A stretch of 64,000 bases of DNA from Paraburkholderia largidicola (GCF_013426895.1 NZ_AP023175.1:1736001-1800000); one strand, 5' to 3'. Positions 52,908-62,210 are shown, counted from the stretch's first letter. Numbers and translations are program-made. The notes: generated by a model not told the origin, from the letters alone.

Positions 52908-53631
52908 GGCGGCGGGCTGGAAACGGAGTGGGTTCTTTCGTGTTAACGGCGCTGCGCGAGCGAACTTGAGCGGCGGCTCGCGCAGTTGCGCGACGCAGCC
53001 TCTCCGCCAGCGACGAAGCGGGAACCCGAAGCGGCCGGCACGAGCGATGCGGACCCCATACGGCGCGGCGACAGGCGCACCCAACGGCTGGTGCTGCGCG
53101 CGCGGCGTGCAACCGCTGCAGCGTGCACGCAATGGACAACGGCAATGACCGGCATTTTCGAAGCCTACCCCGTAGATAGTGCTGCGGCGGCAAGACGGCG
53201 TTCATGGCTCCGTGGTGCCCCGCTGGTCTACGCGAGGGTCTGTCCGGTCTTGCATGTCATGCAATGCCCGGTCCCTCGCGCGAAATTCGCCCGATCATGG
53301 CGGGCTGATTATTTATCTGGGCGCAATTTTCGAATCAAATTGGCGGAAAGGCAACTCGCCAGAATGCATTCGTCGAACGAATTTAACTCGTTTGAGTCAG
53401 ATTCGAGTCGAAACGTAAGCATTCGTCAGATAAAAGATGATCTTTATACTTTTGTGTACGTTTGCGCTTCCGGATTCGTCGCTGATTCGCGAACTCGTAT
53501 GACGAAAGCGTCCAGCCTTCCAAGGCGCGGCCGCTGCGTCCGCTTTGTTGCATTGGGCGCGAGCGGATGGTCCACTAAACCTATGATGAGAACACCCACG
53601 TATTTCACCCGCCGCGCGCGCGGCTTGCGCC
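52908..53631. other. Divergent region between the response regulator and the hybrid kinase
   Basis: No gene is supported. The stretch 53305-53460 is AT-rich with a candidate -10 (TTTATACTTT near 53443) and contains AGATAAAAGATGATCT, almost the same as a site near 50315 on the other strand. The rest is GC-rich with no obvious motif. Confidence 0.55.
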
Positions 53632-55914
53632 ATGAAAGCTGACCGGCCCGATTCCGCCGACGCGAGTGCCCCGGTCGAACGTGCCACCGGCACGCGGCCC
53701 GACGAAGCGCTGTTTCCCGCCGTACCCGAGCAGAACTTTGCCGTTCGCCGCATGACGCTGATCGCGCTGCTGGTGGCGGCCGTCGTGGTGCCCTGCGTGT
53801 TCGTCGCGGCAATGGCGTTCAGCGACCTGCGTACGCGCGAGGCCGACGCCACCGATCTCACGCTGCGCACCGTGCGCGTCGCCGAAGAGCACGCGTTGAA
53901 AGTGTTCGACATGAACGAAGCGCTCGACGCGCGGGTCGTCGATCTGGTGCAGGGACTCGACGACGACGGCATCCGCGAACGCGAAGCGGCGATCCACGAG
54001 AAGTTGCAGACGATGGGCGGCGGGTACCCGCAGGTCGCGGCCGTCTCGATCTTCGGGCATGACGGCACGCTGCTCGCGAGCAGCCGTTTCTATCCGGCGC
54101 CGCCCGTGTCGATCGATCATCGCGAAGATTTTGTCGGCATTCGCGACGGCCAGGTGCTCGAACATGTGTCGAAGGTGATGGTGGGGCATGTCGCGGGCGA
54201 GATCGTGTTCAACACGGGCGTCGCGCGGCGCGGCGACGACGGCGGGTTCGCGGGCGTGGTGTCGGTGGCGCTGCGGCCCAGCTACTTTGCCGCGTTCTAC
54301 CGCGAGTTGCTGGGCGGCAGCGACTCGCCGATGACGATGGCGCTGACGCGCTCGGACGCCGCCGTGCTCGCACGCTATCCGGTCGGCATGCCGTCGAAGG
54401 CGGAAGAGCCGATCCGTCACAACGCCTACACCGACGCGCTCGCCGAAGGCCGGCGCGCGGGCGTCGTACGGGTGCGCTCGCCCGTCGACGGCGAGAAGCT
54501 GATCGTTGCGTTTCGCCGCGTCGGCTCGTACCCCGTCTACGTGACAGTCGGCTATCGGACCTCCGCGATCTGGGCTGCGTGGTATCGCCATCTGAGCGTG
54601 CTCATCCTGTCGACGTTCGTGCCGTCCATCGTGCTGTGGTGCGTGATCTGGCTGTCGCTCCGGCGGCTCGGCGCGGAAGAGGAGGCGTGGGAACGCTGGC
54701 AGGCGGAAGCATCGATGCGTCGCTCGATCGAATCCGCGTACCGGCAGTCGCGCAAGATGGAAGCGCTAGGCAATCTGGTCGGCAGCGTCGCGCACGACTT
54801 CAACAACCTGCTGATGATCGTCTCGGCCAATGTGCAGATCGTTCGACGGCGCGGCGCGGCGGCGTTCGATCGCGAGCTGTCGGCCGTCGAGCGTGCGCTC
54901 AAGAGCGGCCAGTCGCTTACGCGGCAATTGCTCGGCGTGGCGCGCAAGCAGCCCTTGCGCAACGAGACGCTCGACGTCGAACGCTGGTTGCCGGGTTGCC
55001 GCGATCTGCTGCGCGCGTCGCTCGGCGCGAAGGTCGCGCTGGTGATGGACGTCGGCACGGGCGTGTGGCCGATGCAGGTCGACGTCGCCGAACTCGAACT
55101 CGCGCTGATCAACGTCGCCGTCAACGCCCGCGATGCGATGCCGAACGGCGGCCGCTTCACGGTGCGCGCGAACAACGTGACCTTCCGTCACGAAGACGGC
55201 TTTCCGATCACGGGCGCGTTCGTGCAGTTGTCGCTGGAAGATACGGGCGTCGGGATGCCGCCGGAAATCCTGTCGCGCGCGTTCGAGCCGCTTTTCACGA
55301 CCAAGCCGAAAGGCATGGGCACGGGTCTCGGCCTGCCTCAGGTGTTCGCGTTCTGCGAGCGCTCGGGCGGGCTGGCGGCGATCGATAGCGCGATCGGCGC
55401 GGGTACGTCGGTGCGGCTCTACTTGCCGCGCGCGACGCAGGCGCCCGAAGTCGAGCGGCCTGCCGAGCCCATCGCCGAAGAGAGGGGCGCGCCGCAGGGC
55501 CTGCGCATTCTGCTCGTCGAAGACAACGACGAAGTCGCGGCGGGCACGGAAGCGTTGCTGCAGATGATGGGCCATGAAGTCACCTGCGTGTTCAACGCCG
55601 ACGCAGCGATGGAACGCTTCGACGCCGCGCACGCAAGGCAAAAGGAAACGGGCGAGCCCTTGCCCTTCGATCTCGTGATCTCCGACATCCATATGCCCGG
55701 CACGCTGAACGGCATCGATCTCGCCGAGCGCGTGCAGGCTTTCGAGACGAAGCTGCCGGTGATTCTCGTCACCGGCTATGCGGAAGAACTGGAGCGCGCG
55801 CGTCACGTCGATGTGCGCGTGCTGTCGAAGCCCTTCGATATCGCGCTGCTCGACAAATTCCTGCAGACGCTGCAGCGCGATCTCGCGCACACGCCGACTC
55901 ATCCGGCCGGCTGA
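53632..55914 (+). CDS. Hybrid sensor histidine kinase / response regulator
   Basis: A 760-residue membrane kinase. Two transmembrane helices (about 40-62 and 320-342) enclose a 260-residue periplasmic sensor ([42 protein letters not shown]). The HisKA box [15 protein letters not shown] has His388, the HATPase has N box [11 protein letters not shown] and G boxes DTGVGMPPE and GMGTGLGL. The receiver domain (about 625-750) has Asp685 (VISDIHMPG) and a C-terminal SKPFD. It senses something outside the cytoplasm. It is divergent from the response regulator operon, which it may feed. Confidence 0.92.
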   Translation: MKADRPDSADASAPVERATGTRPDEALFPAVPEQNFAVRRMTLIALLVAAVVVPCVFVAAMAFSDLRTREADATDLTLRTVRVAEEHALKVFDMNEALDARVVDLVQGLDDDGIREREAAIHEKLQTMGGGYPQVAAVSIFGHDGTLLASSRFYPAPPVSIDHREDFVGIRDGQVLEHVSKVMVGHVAGEIVFNTGVARRGDDGGFAGVVSVALRPSYFAAFYRELLGGSDSPMTMALTRSDAAVLARYPVGMPSKAEEPIRHNAYTDALAEGRRAGVVRVRSPVDGEKLIVAFRRVGSYPVYVTVGYRTSAIWAAWYRHLSVLILSTFVPSIVLWCVIWLSLRRLGAEEEAWERWQAEASMRRSIESAYRQSRKMEALGNLVGSVAHDFNNLLMIVSANVQIVRRRGAAAFDRELSAVERALKSGQSLTRQLLGVARKQPLRNETLDVERWLPGCRDLLRASLGAKVALVMDVGTGVWPMQVDVAELELALINVAVNARDAMPNGGRFTVRANNVTFRHEDGFPITGAFVQLSLEDTGVGMPPEILSRAFEPLFTTKPKGMGTGLGLPQVFAFCERSGGLAAIDSAIGAGTSVRLYLPRATQAPEVERPAEPIAEERGAPQGLRILLVEDNDEVAAGTEALLQMMGHEVTCVFNADAAMERFDAAHARQKETGEPLPFDLVISDIHMPGTLNGIDLAERVQAFETKLPVILVTGYAEELERARHVDVRVLSKPFDIALLDKFLQTLQRDLAHTPTHPAG

Positions 55915-56137
55915 ACGCCCGTTTTGCCGGGGATTACCAGCTGTTTGTAAAAAACGCGCCATGCGGCAGGCGCGCTTGCACTAGGCGACGGCTGCCCACT
56001 GTTGCCGTCGCCCGTCTCCGCCGACAGTCGGTGCCGATCCGCCCTGGCGAACTCCGGCATGAACGTTGCGGCTGTACCGTCACAGAGGATGCGGTGGTGC
56101 ATCGCCGCATCCGCCCATAAAGCCGACGGAGACAGCT

Positions 56138-57262
56138 ATGCGACACACCGTGATTGGTCTTTTCGCCACCTACGCGCAGGCCGAAAGCGCGCGCAACATG
56201 CTCGTGCAGACCGGCTTCGCGTCCACCGACATCGACTTGCAGGCGAACCCCGAAACGCCCGCCGACGCAGCCGCTGAGGAGTCTCCCGGCGTGATCGCCA
56301 ACATCGAACGATTCCTGTCGAGCCTGTTCTCGACCTCCGGCCCGACCGCGCCTGAAGCCGAGCGCTATACGGATGCGGTGCGCCGCGGCGCAGTGCTCGT
56401 GGCCGTGAACGCTGCGAGCGAGTCACATGCGGAACTGGCGCGCAATTCGTTGAGCAAGCTTGGCGCGATGGAAGTGAGCGAACGGGCGCCAGATGCCGGA
56501 ATGACTGCGGCCGGGATGCACGCAGCCGGGACGCCCGCAGCCGGGACGCCCGCAACTGAAGTGAGACGCGAGCACTCGGTGCTCGACGAGTTGGGTATTG
56601 GCAAACCGGCAGCAACGCCGGCAGCAGCGCAGCCCTCGAGCGACGCGCTGCTCGCTGAGGAAGAAGCCCGCAACCGTGCGCGCATGGACGCGCTGCACGG
56701 CGTGCCGCCCGTTGACGAACCGTCTGCGCAAGCGCTCGCCGCCGCGAGTGTGCCGGGCGCCGGAGCGGTGATGCGCCCGGACGTGCCGCCGCCGGAACCC
56801 TTGACGGCGCGTCCCGTCGAGCCGGTTCCCGATTATGGCGTGCCTACGTCCGCCAGCCGTCCGGTTGCGCCTGCGGCCGATACGCCCGCGGCCGCGGCAA
56901 TCGCGTCGGCGGGCATCGCCGGTTCAGGCGCCGTGATGACGCCCGACACTGCTGCGCCCGTGCGAGCGATGCCGCAACAGGTGCCGGATGAATTCCTCGA
57001 ATACGAAGAGGATTTCCGCACCCACTATGACGAGGAGTACGCGCACGAAGGTCTGCGCTACGACGAGTACGTTCCCGCCTATCACTACGGCGCGACGATG
57101 GCCCGCGAAATCCGCTATCAGGACAAGTCGTGGGACGAGGTCGAGCCGGAAGTGCGGGACGATTGGGAGCGCGAGAAGGCTGTCGGTAGCTGGGAGCGTT
57201 TCAAGTCCGCCGTGCAGCATGGATGGGATCGCGTGACGGGACATCCTCATCACCATCGCTAG
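56138..57262 (+). CDS. Stress-related protein with a YflT-like N-terminus and low-complexity middle
   Basis: A 374-residue protein. Residues 1-90 (MRHTVIGLFATYAQAESARN, LVQTGFASTDIDL) resemble the general-stress YflT/17M domain. The middle is Ala/Pro-rich with a five-residue repeat and two GAVMxPD segments. The end (about 285-374) is very acidic, EFLEYEEDFRTHYDEEYAHE, then YEPAYHYGATMAREIRYQDK-like text and a final WERFKSAVQHGWDRVTG. CGGAGACAGCT precedes the ATG. Function is unknown; stress is inferred from the N-terminus. Confidence 0.75.
   Translation: MRHTVIGLFATYAQAESARNMLVQTGFASTDIDLQANPETPADAAAEESPGVIANIERFLSSLFSTSGPTAPEAERYTDAVRRGAVLVAVNAASESHAELARNSLSKLGAMEVSERAPDAGMTAAGMHAAGTPAAGTPATEVRREHSVLDELGIGKPAATPAAAQPSSDALLAEEEARNRARMDALHGVPPVDEPSAQALAAASVPGAGAVMRPDVPPPEPLTARPVEPVPDYGVPTSASRPVAPAADTPAAAAIASAGIAGSGAVMTPDTAAPVRAMPQQVPDEFLEYEEDFRTHYDEEYAHEGLRYDEYVPAYHYGATMAREIRYQDKSWDEVEPEVRDDWEREKAVGSWERFKSAVQHGWDRVTGHPHHHR
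56507..56551. repeat. Three tandem 15-bp units within the stress-related gene
   Basis: Units GCGGCCGGGATGCAC, GCAGCCGGGACGCCC and GCAGCCGGGACGCCC encode AAGMH-AAGTP-AAGTP. The unit is in frame, so copy number can vary without breaking the gene. Confidence 0.85.
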
Positions 57263-57347
57263 GCTTCGCGCCTCTACTGACAAAGGTCCAGAAATAGTGC
57301 GGCGCCCTCGATCGGGCGCCGCTGTATGCATCGAGATGAGGGCGCGT

Positions 57348-57899
57348 TCAGGCCGCGTGCCGCTTCACCCACTCGACATACCGATCGACGAACTTCTGCA
57401 GGAACTTGCGCGTGTCGTCGCTCGCGATGTTGCCGTTCTCGTCGATCTGGCCAGCCGTATGCTTGATGAACATCTCGGGTTGGCCGAGCGTGTGCACATC
57501 GAGATACGCCAGCACGTTGCGCAGATGCTGTTGCGCGAGCGCCGTTCCCGTCGCACCCGGCGATGTGCCGAGCACCGCGCCCGGCTTGCCACCCCAGACG
57601 CTATGGCCCCAAGGGCGTGAACCCCAGTCGAGCGCGTTCTTCAGTACGCCGGGCATCGAGCGGTTGTATTCGGGCGTGACGAACAGCAGCCCGTTCGCAG
57701 CATGGATCTGCTGCTTGAAGTTACGCGCGACTTCTGGGAAGTCTTCGTCGTAGTCCTGGCTGTAGAGCGGGAGAGAACCGATGTCGAGAAACTCGAAAGA
57801 AAAGTCTGAAGGCGCAAGCGAGACGAACGCCTTCGCCAGCTGGCGATTGGTCGAGTCGCGGCGCAGGCTGCCGACGACCACAGCAATGTGATAGGCCAT
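57348..57899 (-). CDS. NADPH-dependent FMN reductase (chromate/azo reductase-like)
   Basis: A 183-residue flavodoxin-fold enzyme: HIAVVVGSLRRDSTNRQLAKAF (FMN phosphate loop), VTPEYNRSMPGVLKNALDWGS and PGATGTALAQQHLRNVL. It reduces quinones, azo dyes or chromate with NAD(P)H. CGAGGAAGGAACAC precedes the ATG. A GC-rich hairpin at 57299-57322 (GCGGCGCCC / GGGCGCCGC) lies between it and the stress gene. Confidence 0.92.
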   Translation of the reverse strand: MAYHIAVVVGSLRRDSTNRQLAKAFVSLAPSDFSFEFLDIGSLPLYSQDYDEDFPEVARNFKQQIHAANGLLFVTPEYNRSMPGVLKNALDWGSRPWGHSVWGGKPGAVLGTSPGATGTALAQQHLRNVLAYLDVHTLGQPEMFIKHTAGQIDENGNIASDDTRKFLQKFVDRYVEWVKRHAA

Positions 57900-58249
57900 G
57901 TGTTCCTTCCTCGGTTGGCGCGAAACGCGCAAAAAGGGGATACGGCCTGCCAATCATAACGGTCGAGCGGGCGTCCTGACACGCGGTCTGCGCGTCCTTC
58001 GTATGGCGCTTTTGTTACCGTCGGTGGATAAGCCGAGGCACGCAAAAGTTATCCACAGATTTTCTGGATAACCCTGTGGATAGGTCGAATCTTTGCCTTA
58101 TCAATCAAGCGCGTCGTCGGTCTGTCGCGATATGCAACAAACGGCGTGCAGTCTCGCTTGCCGTTAAGGCCTTGCTTTGAGGTTTGGCACGTGCTGGGCG
58201 GCGTGCTCGCAGTGGCTCTGACGTTTGCAGATCAACCAGGAGGGAAATC
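57900..58249. other. Intergenic region with a DnaA-box cluster
   Basis: No gene is seen. The chief feature is the cluster of four DnaA-box-like sites at 58023-58083. The 58085-58250 part holds GAGGAGGG-like ribosome-site sequence for the next gene. Confidence 0.6.
58023..58083. promoter_or_regulatory. Cluster of four DnaA-box-like nonamers
   Basis: TTATCCACC (minus strand, 58023-58031), perfect TTATCCACA (plus, 58049-58057), TTATCCAGA (minus, 58063-58071) and CTATCCACA (minus, 58075-58083). All four fit the TTATCCACA pattern with at most one mismatch within 61 bp. It is 3.5 kb from the parAB genes. Confidence 0.75.
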
Positions 58250-58456
58250 ATGACTTTGCATCACTCTGGCAAGTCCCATGATGAAGCCGTCGCCGCGCGA
58301 AAGGAGCATAAACCGCGCGCGCTGGAACAGCCGGGCGGCGAAATGGCCGTCGAGGGCACACAGGCGGATGAAACACACAGCTGCGGTGAACTTTCCGAGC
58401 GCGGAAAGCAGGTCTGGCGGACGGGCAGTGGAATGGATGGAGGTGGAAAGGTCTGA
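58250..58456 (+). CDS. Small hydrophilic hypothetical protein, 68 aa
   Basis: A 68-residue protein, MTLHHSGKSHDEAVAARKEH at the start, rich in Glu, Lys, Gly and His, with only one Cys. It has an ideal AGGAGGGAAATC ribosome site and ends in front of a strong terminator, so I consider it real. No domain is recognised. The composition suggests a disordered stress-type protein. Confidence 0.55.
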   Translation: MTLHHSGKSHDEAVAARKEHKPRALEQPGGEMAVEGTQADETHSCGELSERGKQVWRTGSGMDGGGKV

Positions 58457-58473
58457 TCGCTGGCTACAGATGA

Positions 58474-58499
58474 GAAAGGGCGCTTTGAAGCGCCCTTTC
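58474..58499 (+). terminator. Rho-independent terminator after the 68-aa gene
   Basis: A stem of about 11 bp GAAAGGGCGCT / AGCGCCCTTTC with loop TTGA, followed by TTTATATG. It lies between this gene and the convergent 43-aa gene and may serve both. Confidence 0.8.
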
Positions 58500-58522
58500 T
58501 TTATATGACTGCGATTGCAGAC

Positions 58523-58654
58523 TTAGTTGCCGAAGAACACATTGCAGTACGAGGCAGGACCTTCGCACTTCTGGTTGCTGTCGGCATGGGCAACACCCGT
58601 CGCAGCGGCCAGAAGCGCAACGGATGCAACGAGGACGGAAAGAAGGCGTTTCAT
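58523..58654 (-). CDS. Tiny exported peptide with two cysteines, 43 aa
   Basis: A 43-residue ORF, starting MKRLLSVLVASVALLAAATG, with a classical signal peptide cut after AHA (about residue 24). The mature part is about 19 residues with the two cysteines of KCEGPASYC, probably a disulfide loop of five residues between. CCCAGGAGTCACC is an excellent ribosome site. No match to a named family. A longer upstream frame has no such support. Confidence 0.6.
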   Translation of the reverse strand: MKRLLSVLVASVALLAAATGVAHADSNQKCEGPASYCNVFFGN

Positions 58655-58910
58655 GGTGACTCCTGGGATTCTCAGCGTTGATGCGATCGCCTCGCGATCG
58701 TTGTGGCGGAGAATATCCACGCAGCGCCTGTCCAGGAATAGCCGGATTGCCAAGAGTTTTTTCCGCGGCGGTAATAATCGATGGAACGCTGAGGCGGCCG
58801 AGTAGTGATGTAGACGGCGTGCAGGTTCGTCTGACGCCGGCTTCGGTTTATTTCTGGTCTTTCAAGATTGGCAACAATCAATTGTGTCTTGCGATGCCGT
58901 TGCCAGTCGG

Positions 58911-59201
58911 CTAGCGCTCTGACGGCGGGACATCGCGATAGCGCGCCAGGTATGCACTGTGTGCAACTTCATCCACGCTGACAGGATGCCGCTCAGACGA
59001 GGCAGGATGTTTCGCTAGCATGGCTAAGGGACGAATCGGCCGATGCTGGAAATTTCCGCCGCAGTTCGGACACACGTTGCGAAGCGCGGTGAGCGCGCAG
59101 ATCTCGCAAAACGTACATTCGTAACTGCAGATCATTGCGTCTTTCGAGTCGGGTGGCAGTGCCTTGCCACAACCCTCGCACGACGGTCTTAGTTCGAGCA
59201 T
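58911..59201 (-). CDS. DUF1272 zinc-ribbon-like protein
   Basis: A 96-residue protein with the DUF1272 cysteines: SCEGCGKALPPDSKDAMICSYECTFCEICA, then NVCPNCGGNFQHRP. The eight or nine cysteines are placed for two zinc sites. It is the full size of the family. The function is unknown. It is divergent from ssuA. Confidence 0.9.
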   Translation of the reverse strand: MLELRPSCEGCGKALPPDSKDAMICSYECTFCEICALTALRNVCPNCGGNFQHRPIRPLAMLAKHPASSERHPVSVDEVAHSAYLARYRDVPPSER

Positions 59202-59460
59202 GTCGGATCTCCAGAATCGACGAGATGTGGGGTTCCTTTCGCCCCGTTGGGGGGAACGATTGGTTGAAGTGTATGGAAGCTGGAGTCGGCAAAAGTGTCA
59301 GCGCGGCATCAATTCCTGCCACGCCGATGAACTGCGCTACGCGATAAACCCAATGTGATTTGCTTATGCGAATTTATCGGTTCGCGGAGATTCGTCAGCG
59401 GCTTATCGTTGAGCGCAATCGGTCCCTGTTGCGACCGTATTCGCTACATCGAATCTGTCC

Positions 59461-60426
59461 ATGTCTCAACATTCAACATTCACACGCCGCGCTTTCCTGG
59501 CGGGAGCGGGCGCACTCCTCGCGTCGAGCGCCTTGCCCTCATTTGCGCAGACGCGCGCAAAAGAAATCCGTATCGGTTATCAAAAGGCCGCAAGCACGCT
59601 TGTGTTGCTGAAGGCACATGGGACGCTTGAAAAACGCTTCGCGCCGCTGGGTGTCGGTGTGAAGTGGACGGAATTTCCAGCGGGTCCGCAGTTGCTGGAA
59701 GGACTCAATGTGGGTTCGATCGATTTCGGCTACGTCGGCGAAGCACCGCCTGTCATCGCGCAGGCTGCTGGCGCCAACTTCGTGTACACCGCGTACGAGA
59801 TCCCGACGCCGCAAGCCGAAGGCATTCTCGTCCATCGCGATGCGCCGATTCAGTCCGTTGCGGATCTGAAGGGAAAGCGGGTGGCGTTGAACAAGGGCTC
59901 CGACGTGCACTGGTTCCTGGTCGCCGCGCTTCAGAAGGCGGGGGTGAAGTACACCGATATTCAAACTGTATTTCTGCCACCCGCTGACGCGCGTGCCGCT
60001 TTCGAGCGCGGCGCAATCGATGCGTGGGCTGTCTGGGATCCGTTTCTCGAAGCAGCAAAGCGCCAGTCGAATGCGAGACTGTTGACCGACGGAGCGGGCA
60101 TCGTCAGCCATCACCAGTTCTTTCTCAGCGCGCGTCCGTTTGCTCAGCAAAATGCCGAACTGATCGATGCCGTGGTCGCCGAGGTTGGCAAGGAAGGCGT
60201 CTGGGTTCGTGAGCACTACGCGGAGGCGGCCGCACAACTCGCCCCGATTCAGGGACTCGACGCCAGCGTGATCGACGCGAGCCTGCGACACTATGCGCAC
60301 GTCTACAAGCCGATCGATGCTGGCGTGCTCGCCGAGCAGCAGAGGATTGCCGATGCGTTCACCGAGCTTCGCATCATCCCGACGAAGATCGTGACGAAGG
60401 AAGCGGTCCTCGGAGTCAAAGCGTAA
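59461..60426 (+). CDS. ssuA: Aliphatic sulfonate ABC transporter substrate-binding protein (SsuA-like)
   Basis: A 321-residue periplasmic binding protein with a Tat-like signal (RRAFLAGAGALLASSALP) and the SsuA-type core: IRIGYQKAASTLVLLKAHG, FPAGPQLLEGLNVGSIDFGYVGE, PPVIAQAAG and AIDAWAVWDPFLEAA. It binds alkanesulfonates for sulfur uptake. No ssuD, ssuC, ssuB or ssuE lies next to it, so it is an orphan binding protein. Confidence 0.9.
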   Translation: MSQHSTFTRRAFLAGAGALLASSALPSFAQTRAKEIRIGYQKAASTLVLLKAHGTLEKRFAPLGVGVKWTEFPAGPQLLEGLNVGSIDFGYVGEAPPVIAQAAGANFVYTAYEIPTPQAEGILVHRDAPIQSVADLKGKRVALNKGSDVHWFLVAALQKAGVKYTDIQTVFLPPADARAAFERGAIDAWAVWDPFLEAAKRQSNARLLTDGAGIVSHHQFFLSARPFAQQNAELIDAVVAEVGKEGVWVREHYAEAAAQLAPIQGLDASVIDASLRHYAHVYKPIDAGVLAEQQRIADAFTELRIIPTKIVTKEAVLGVKA

Positions 60427-60480
60427 GTGCCCGTCTAAACTCTGCGCGCGATATGGACTCCCCTTTTCGCGCGCTCTGTC

Positions 60481-60852
60481 TTACTTCGCCAGATCGGGAA
60501 ACAGCGCCTTGACGTTCTCGGGCGGCCGACCGACCACGGCGCGTCCGTTGCGAACGACGATCGGACGCTGAAGCAGGATCGGATTCGCAGCGATCGCTTC
60601 GTATAACTGATCGTCCGTCAACGAGGCGTCAGCCAGACCCAGTTCCTTGTAGATGGCTTCTGAGTCTCGAACCATCTCGCGAACGGGGCACCCCAGCATT
60701 CGATTCAGTTCCTTCAACTGCGCCACGGACAGTGGCGTACGAAGATACTCGACCACCTCGACAGGTTCGTTCGACGGGTTGTAGACGTCGTTAATGAGTT
60801 CGCATGCGCCACGGGATTTCGAGCAGCGCGGGTTGTGGTAGACGGTGATCAT
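60481..60852 (-). CDS. arsC: Arsenate reductase (glutaredoxin-dependent ArsC type)
   Basis: A 123-residue protein starting MITVYHNPRCSKSRGACELI with catalytic Cys10, then VVEYLRTPLSVAQLKELNRM and LQRPIVVRNGRAVVGRPPEN. ArsC reduces arsenate to arsenite. A much longer upstream frame exists but lacks support. No ars efflux genes are next to it, so it may be a Spx/ArsC-fold oxidoreductase with a different role; the sequence favours ArsC. Confidence 0.88.
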   Translation of the reverse strand: MITVYHNPRCSKSRGACELINDVYNPSNEPVEVVEYLRTPLSVAQLKELNRMLGCPVREMVRDSEAIYKELGLADASLTDDQLYEAIAANPILLQRPIVVRNGRAVVGRPPENVKALFPDLAK

Positions 60853-61144
60853 GGCGTTATGCAGGACGTGAGCGGGAGAGGTTGAGAATTTTAGCTGCTG
60901 CGTGAGTCTGGCGTTGCAGGCGTCGCTCAACTGGCGGGTGAGCAGTCCGGCTCGTGTTTCGGGGCGGGTCCGCGGCGGCGCTGCGTAGCTTGCCGGGGCT
61001 ATCTGTTTGTTCAAGCTGCTCGGGGCTTCATCGCCATTGGCTGTGTGTGGTCAGTATCTGCCTGCGGCGTTGAGGCAGTAACGATGGGCGGCACGGTCCG
61101 AACTGACGGTGCTTCCCGCACCACACGTCTCCTTGCCTGATCGG

Positions 61145-61160
61145 GTTTATGCGCATAACT
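61145..61160. promoter_or_regulatory. parS: parS-like site 1
   Basis: GTTTATGCGCATAACT, matching GTTTATGCGCATAAAC in 14 of 16 positions; core TTATGCGCATAA is intact. Upstream of parA. Confidence 0.65.
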
Positions 61161-61215
61161 TCGCCGGCTGTAGCGGTACGTCATAACCGGTCGGCGGGGT
61201 GTTGCGCTCAACCGA

Positions 61216-61231
61216 GTTTATGCGCATAAAC
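61216..61231. promoter_or_regulatory. parS: parS site 2 (perfect)
   Basis: GTTTATGCGCATAAAC, a perfect 16-bp palindrome. From recall, this is the consensus described for parS of the second chromosome in Burkholderia cenocepacia. Confidence 0.85.
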
Positions 61232-61430
61232 CGGCAATGAATCCCAACACGAAGGCAACGCAATTCGCCATCGCTCAATGGTCTACGACAGGGCGCGTTT
61301 CCGCTCGCCTGCTCGAACCGTCACGCGACGCGCTGCTCCCTTTAATTCGGCTCAACCCTCAATGCCCGATTGCCCGCGAAAACGGCGCCGCCTCCTTCCA
61401 CGCATCCGCCTTAGCCATTCGGCCCACCAG

Positions 61431-61446
61431 CTTTATGCGCATAAAG
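61431..61446. promoter_or_regulatory. parS: parS-like site 3
   Basis: CTTTATGCGCATAAAG, palindromic over all 16 bases, differing only at the outermost pair. It is 102 bp before parA. Confidence 0.75.
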
Positions 61447-61547
61447 CCACGTCAAACGGCTTATAACTGTTGCATGTAACCAAAAATGTTTGAATTAGAA
61501 AAACGCCAAGGTAAAATTCAGCGGCGTCCAAAAAGAGGAGGTGAACA

Positions 61548-62210
61548 TTGGCAGCAGAAATCATCGCAGTGACACAACAGAAAGGCGGGGTCGGCAAGAG
61601 CACGATTGCGATGCACCTCGGCGCTGCCTTCCATGAAAGAGGCAAGCGCGTCCTCGTCGTTGACGCCGATGGCCAAAACACTCTCATTCACTGGGCAAGC
61701 GCATCCTCGGATAGTGAGTCCGGCATTCCATTCCCCGTCGTCAATCTCTCCGAGGCGGGCTCGCAGATCCATCGCGAGATCAAGAAGTTCGTCGCAGACT
61801 ACGACCTGATCGTCGTCGACTGCCCGCCGTCGATCACGGAGAAGGTCTCTGGTGTCGTCCTTCTCGCCGCGACGGTCGCCGTGATGCCGACGTCCTCGTC
61901 GCCAGCGGATTACTGGTCGAGCGTGGGTCTCGTCAAGCTGGTCCAGCAGGCACAGGTCATGAACGAAGACCTACGTGCCGTCTTTCTCCTCAACAAGACC
62001 GAAGAGAAGCGAATGCTGACGCGTGAGTTGAAGCGTGCGTTGGAAGAACTCGGCTTCCCGCTTCTGCGCACCCAGATCCCCACGCGCGAGGCCTATAAAC
62101 AGGCGATGGCGCTTGGTCAAACCGTCTTGCAGATGAGCGATCGGGGCGCGAAGCTGGCCGCTCTCGAAGTTCGCGCCTGTGCTGACGAGATCGCCGCCCT
62201 GCTTCCCTGA
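61548..62210 (+). CDS. parA: ParA-type partition ATPase
   Basis: A 220-residue P-loop ATPase with the deviant Walker A motif QQKGGVGKSTIA (Lys12 and Lys17), Walker B LIVVDCPP and VLVVDADGQNTLIHW. It drives segregation of the replicon with ParB and parS. The start is TTG with AGAGGAGGTGAACA upstream. It has no N-terminal HTH domain, so it is of the short, chromosomal or type Ib kind. It is followed by parB after 24 bp. Confidence 0.95.
   Translation: MAAEIIAVTQQKGGVGKSTIAMHLGAAFHERGKRVLVVDADGQNTLIHWASASSDSESGIPFPVVNLSEAGSQIHREIKKFVADYDLIVVDCPPSITEKVSGVVLLAATVAVMPTSSSPADYWSSVGLVKLVQQAQVMNEDLRAVFLLNKTEEKRMLTRELKRALEELGFPLLRTQIPTREAYKQAMALGQTVLQMSDRGAKLAALEVRACADEIAALLP

Larger units (their letters stand above)
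60853..61547. other. Intergenic region with parS sites upstream of parA
   Basis: No gene is supported. It contains three of the palindromic parS-like sites, and an AT-richer stretch near 61465-61520 in front of parA with the AGAGGAGG ribosome site. This is the likely centromere region of the replicon. Confidence 0.65.

Noticed and set aside
57299..57322. Strong GC hairpin GCGGCGCCC / GGGCGCCGC
   Set aside because: It has no T-run on either side, so I do not call it a terminator.
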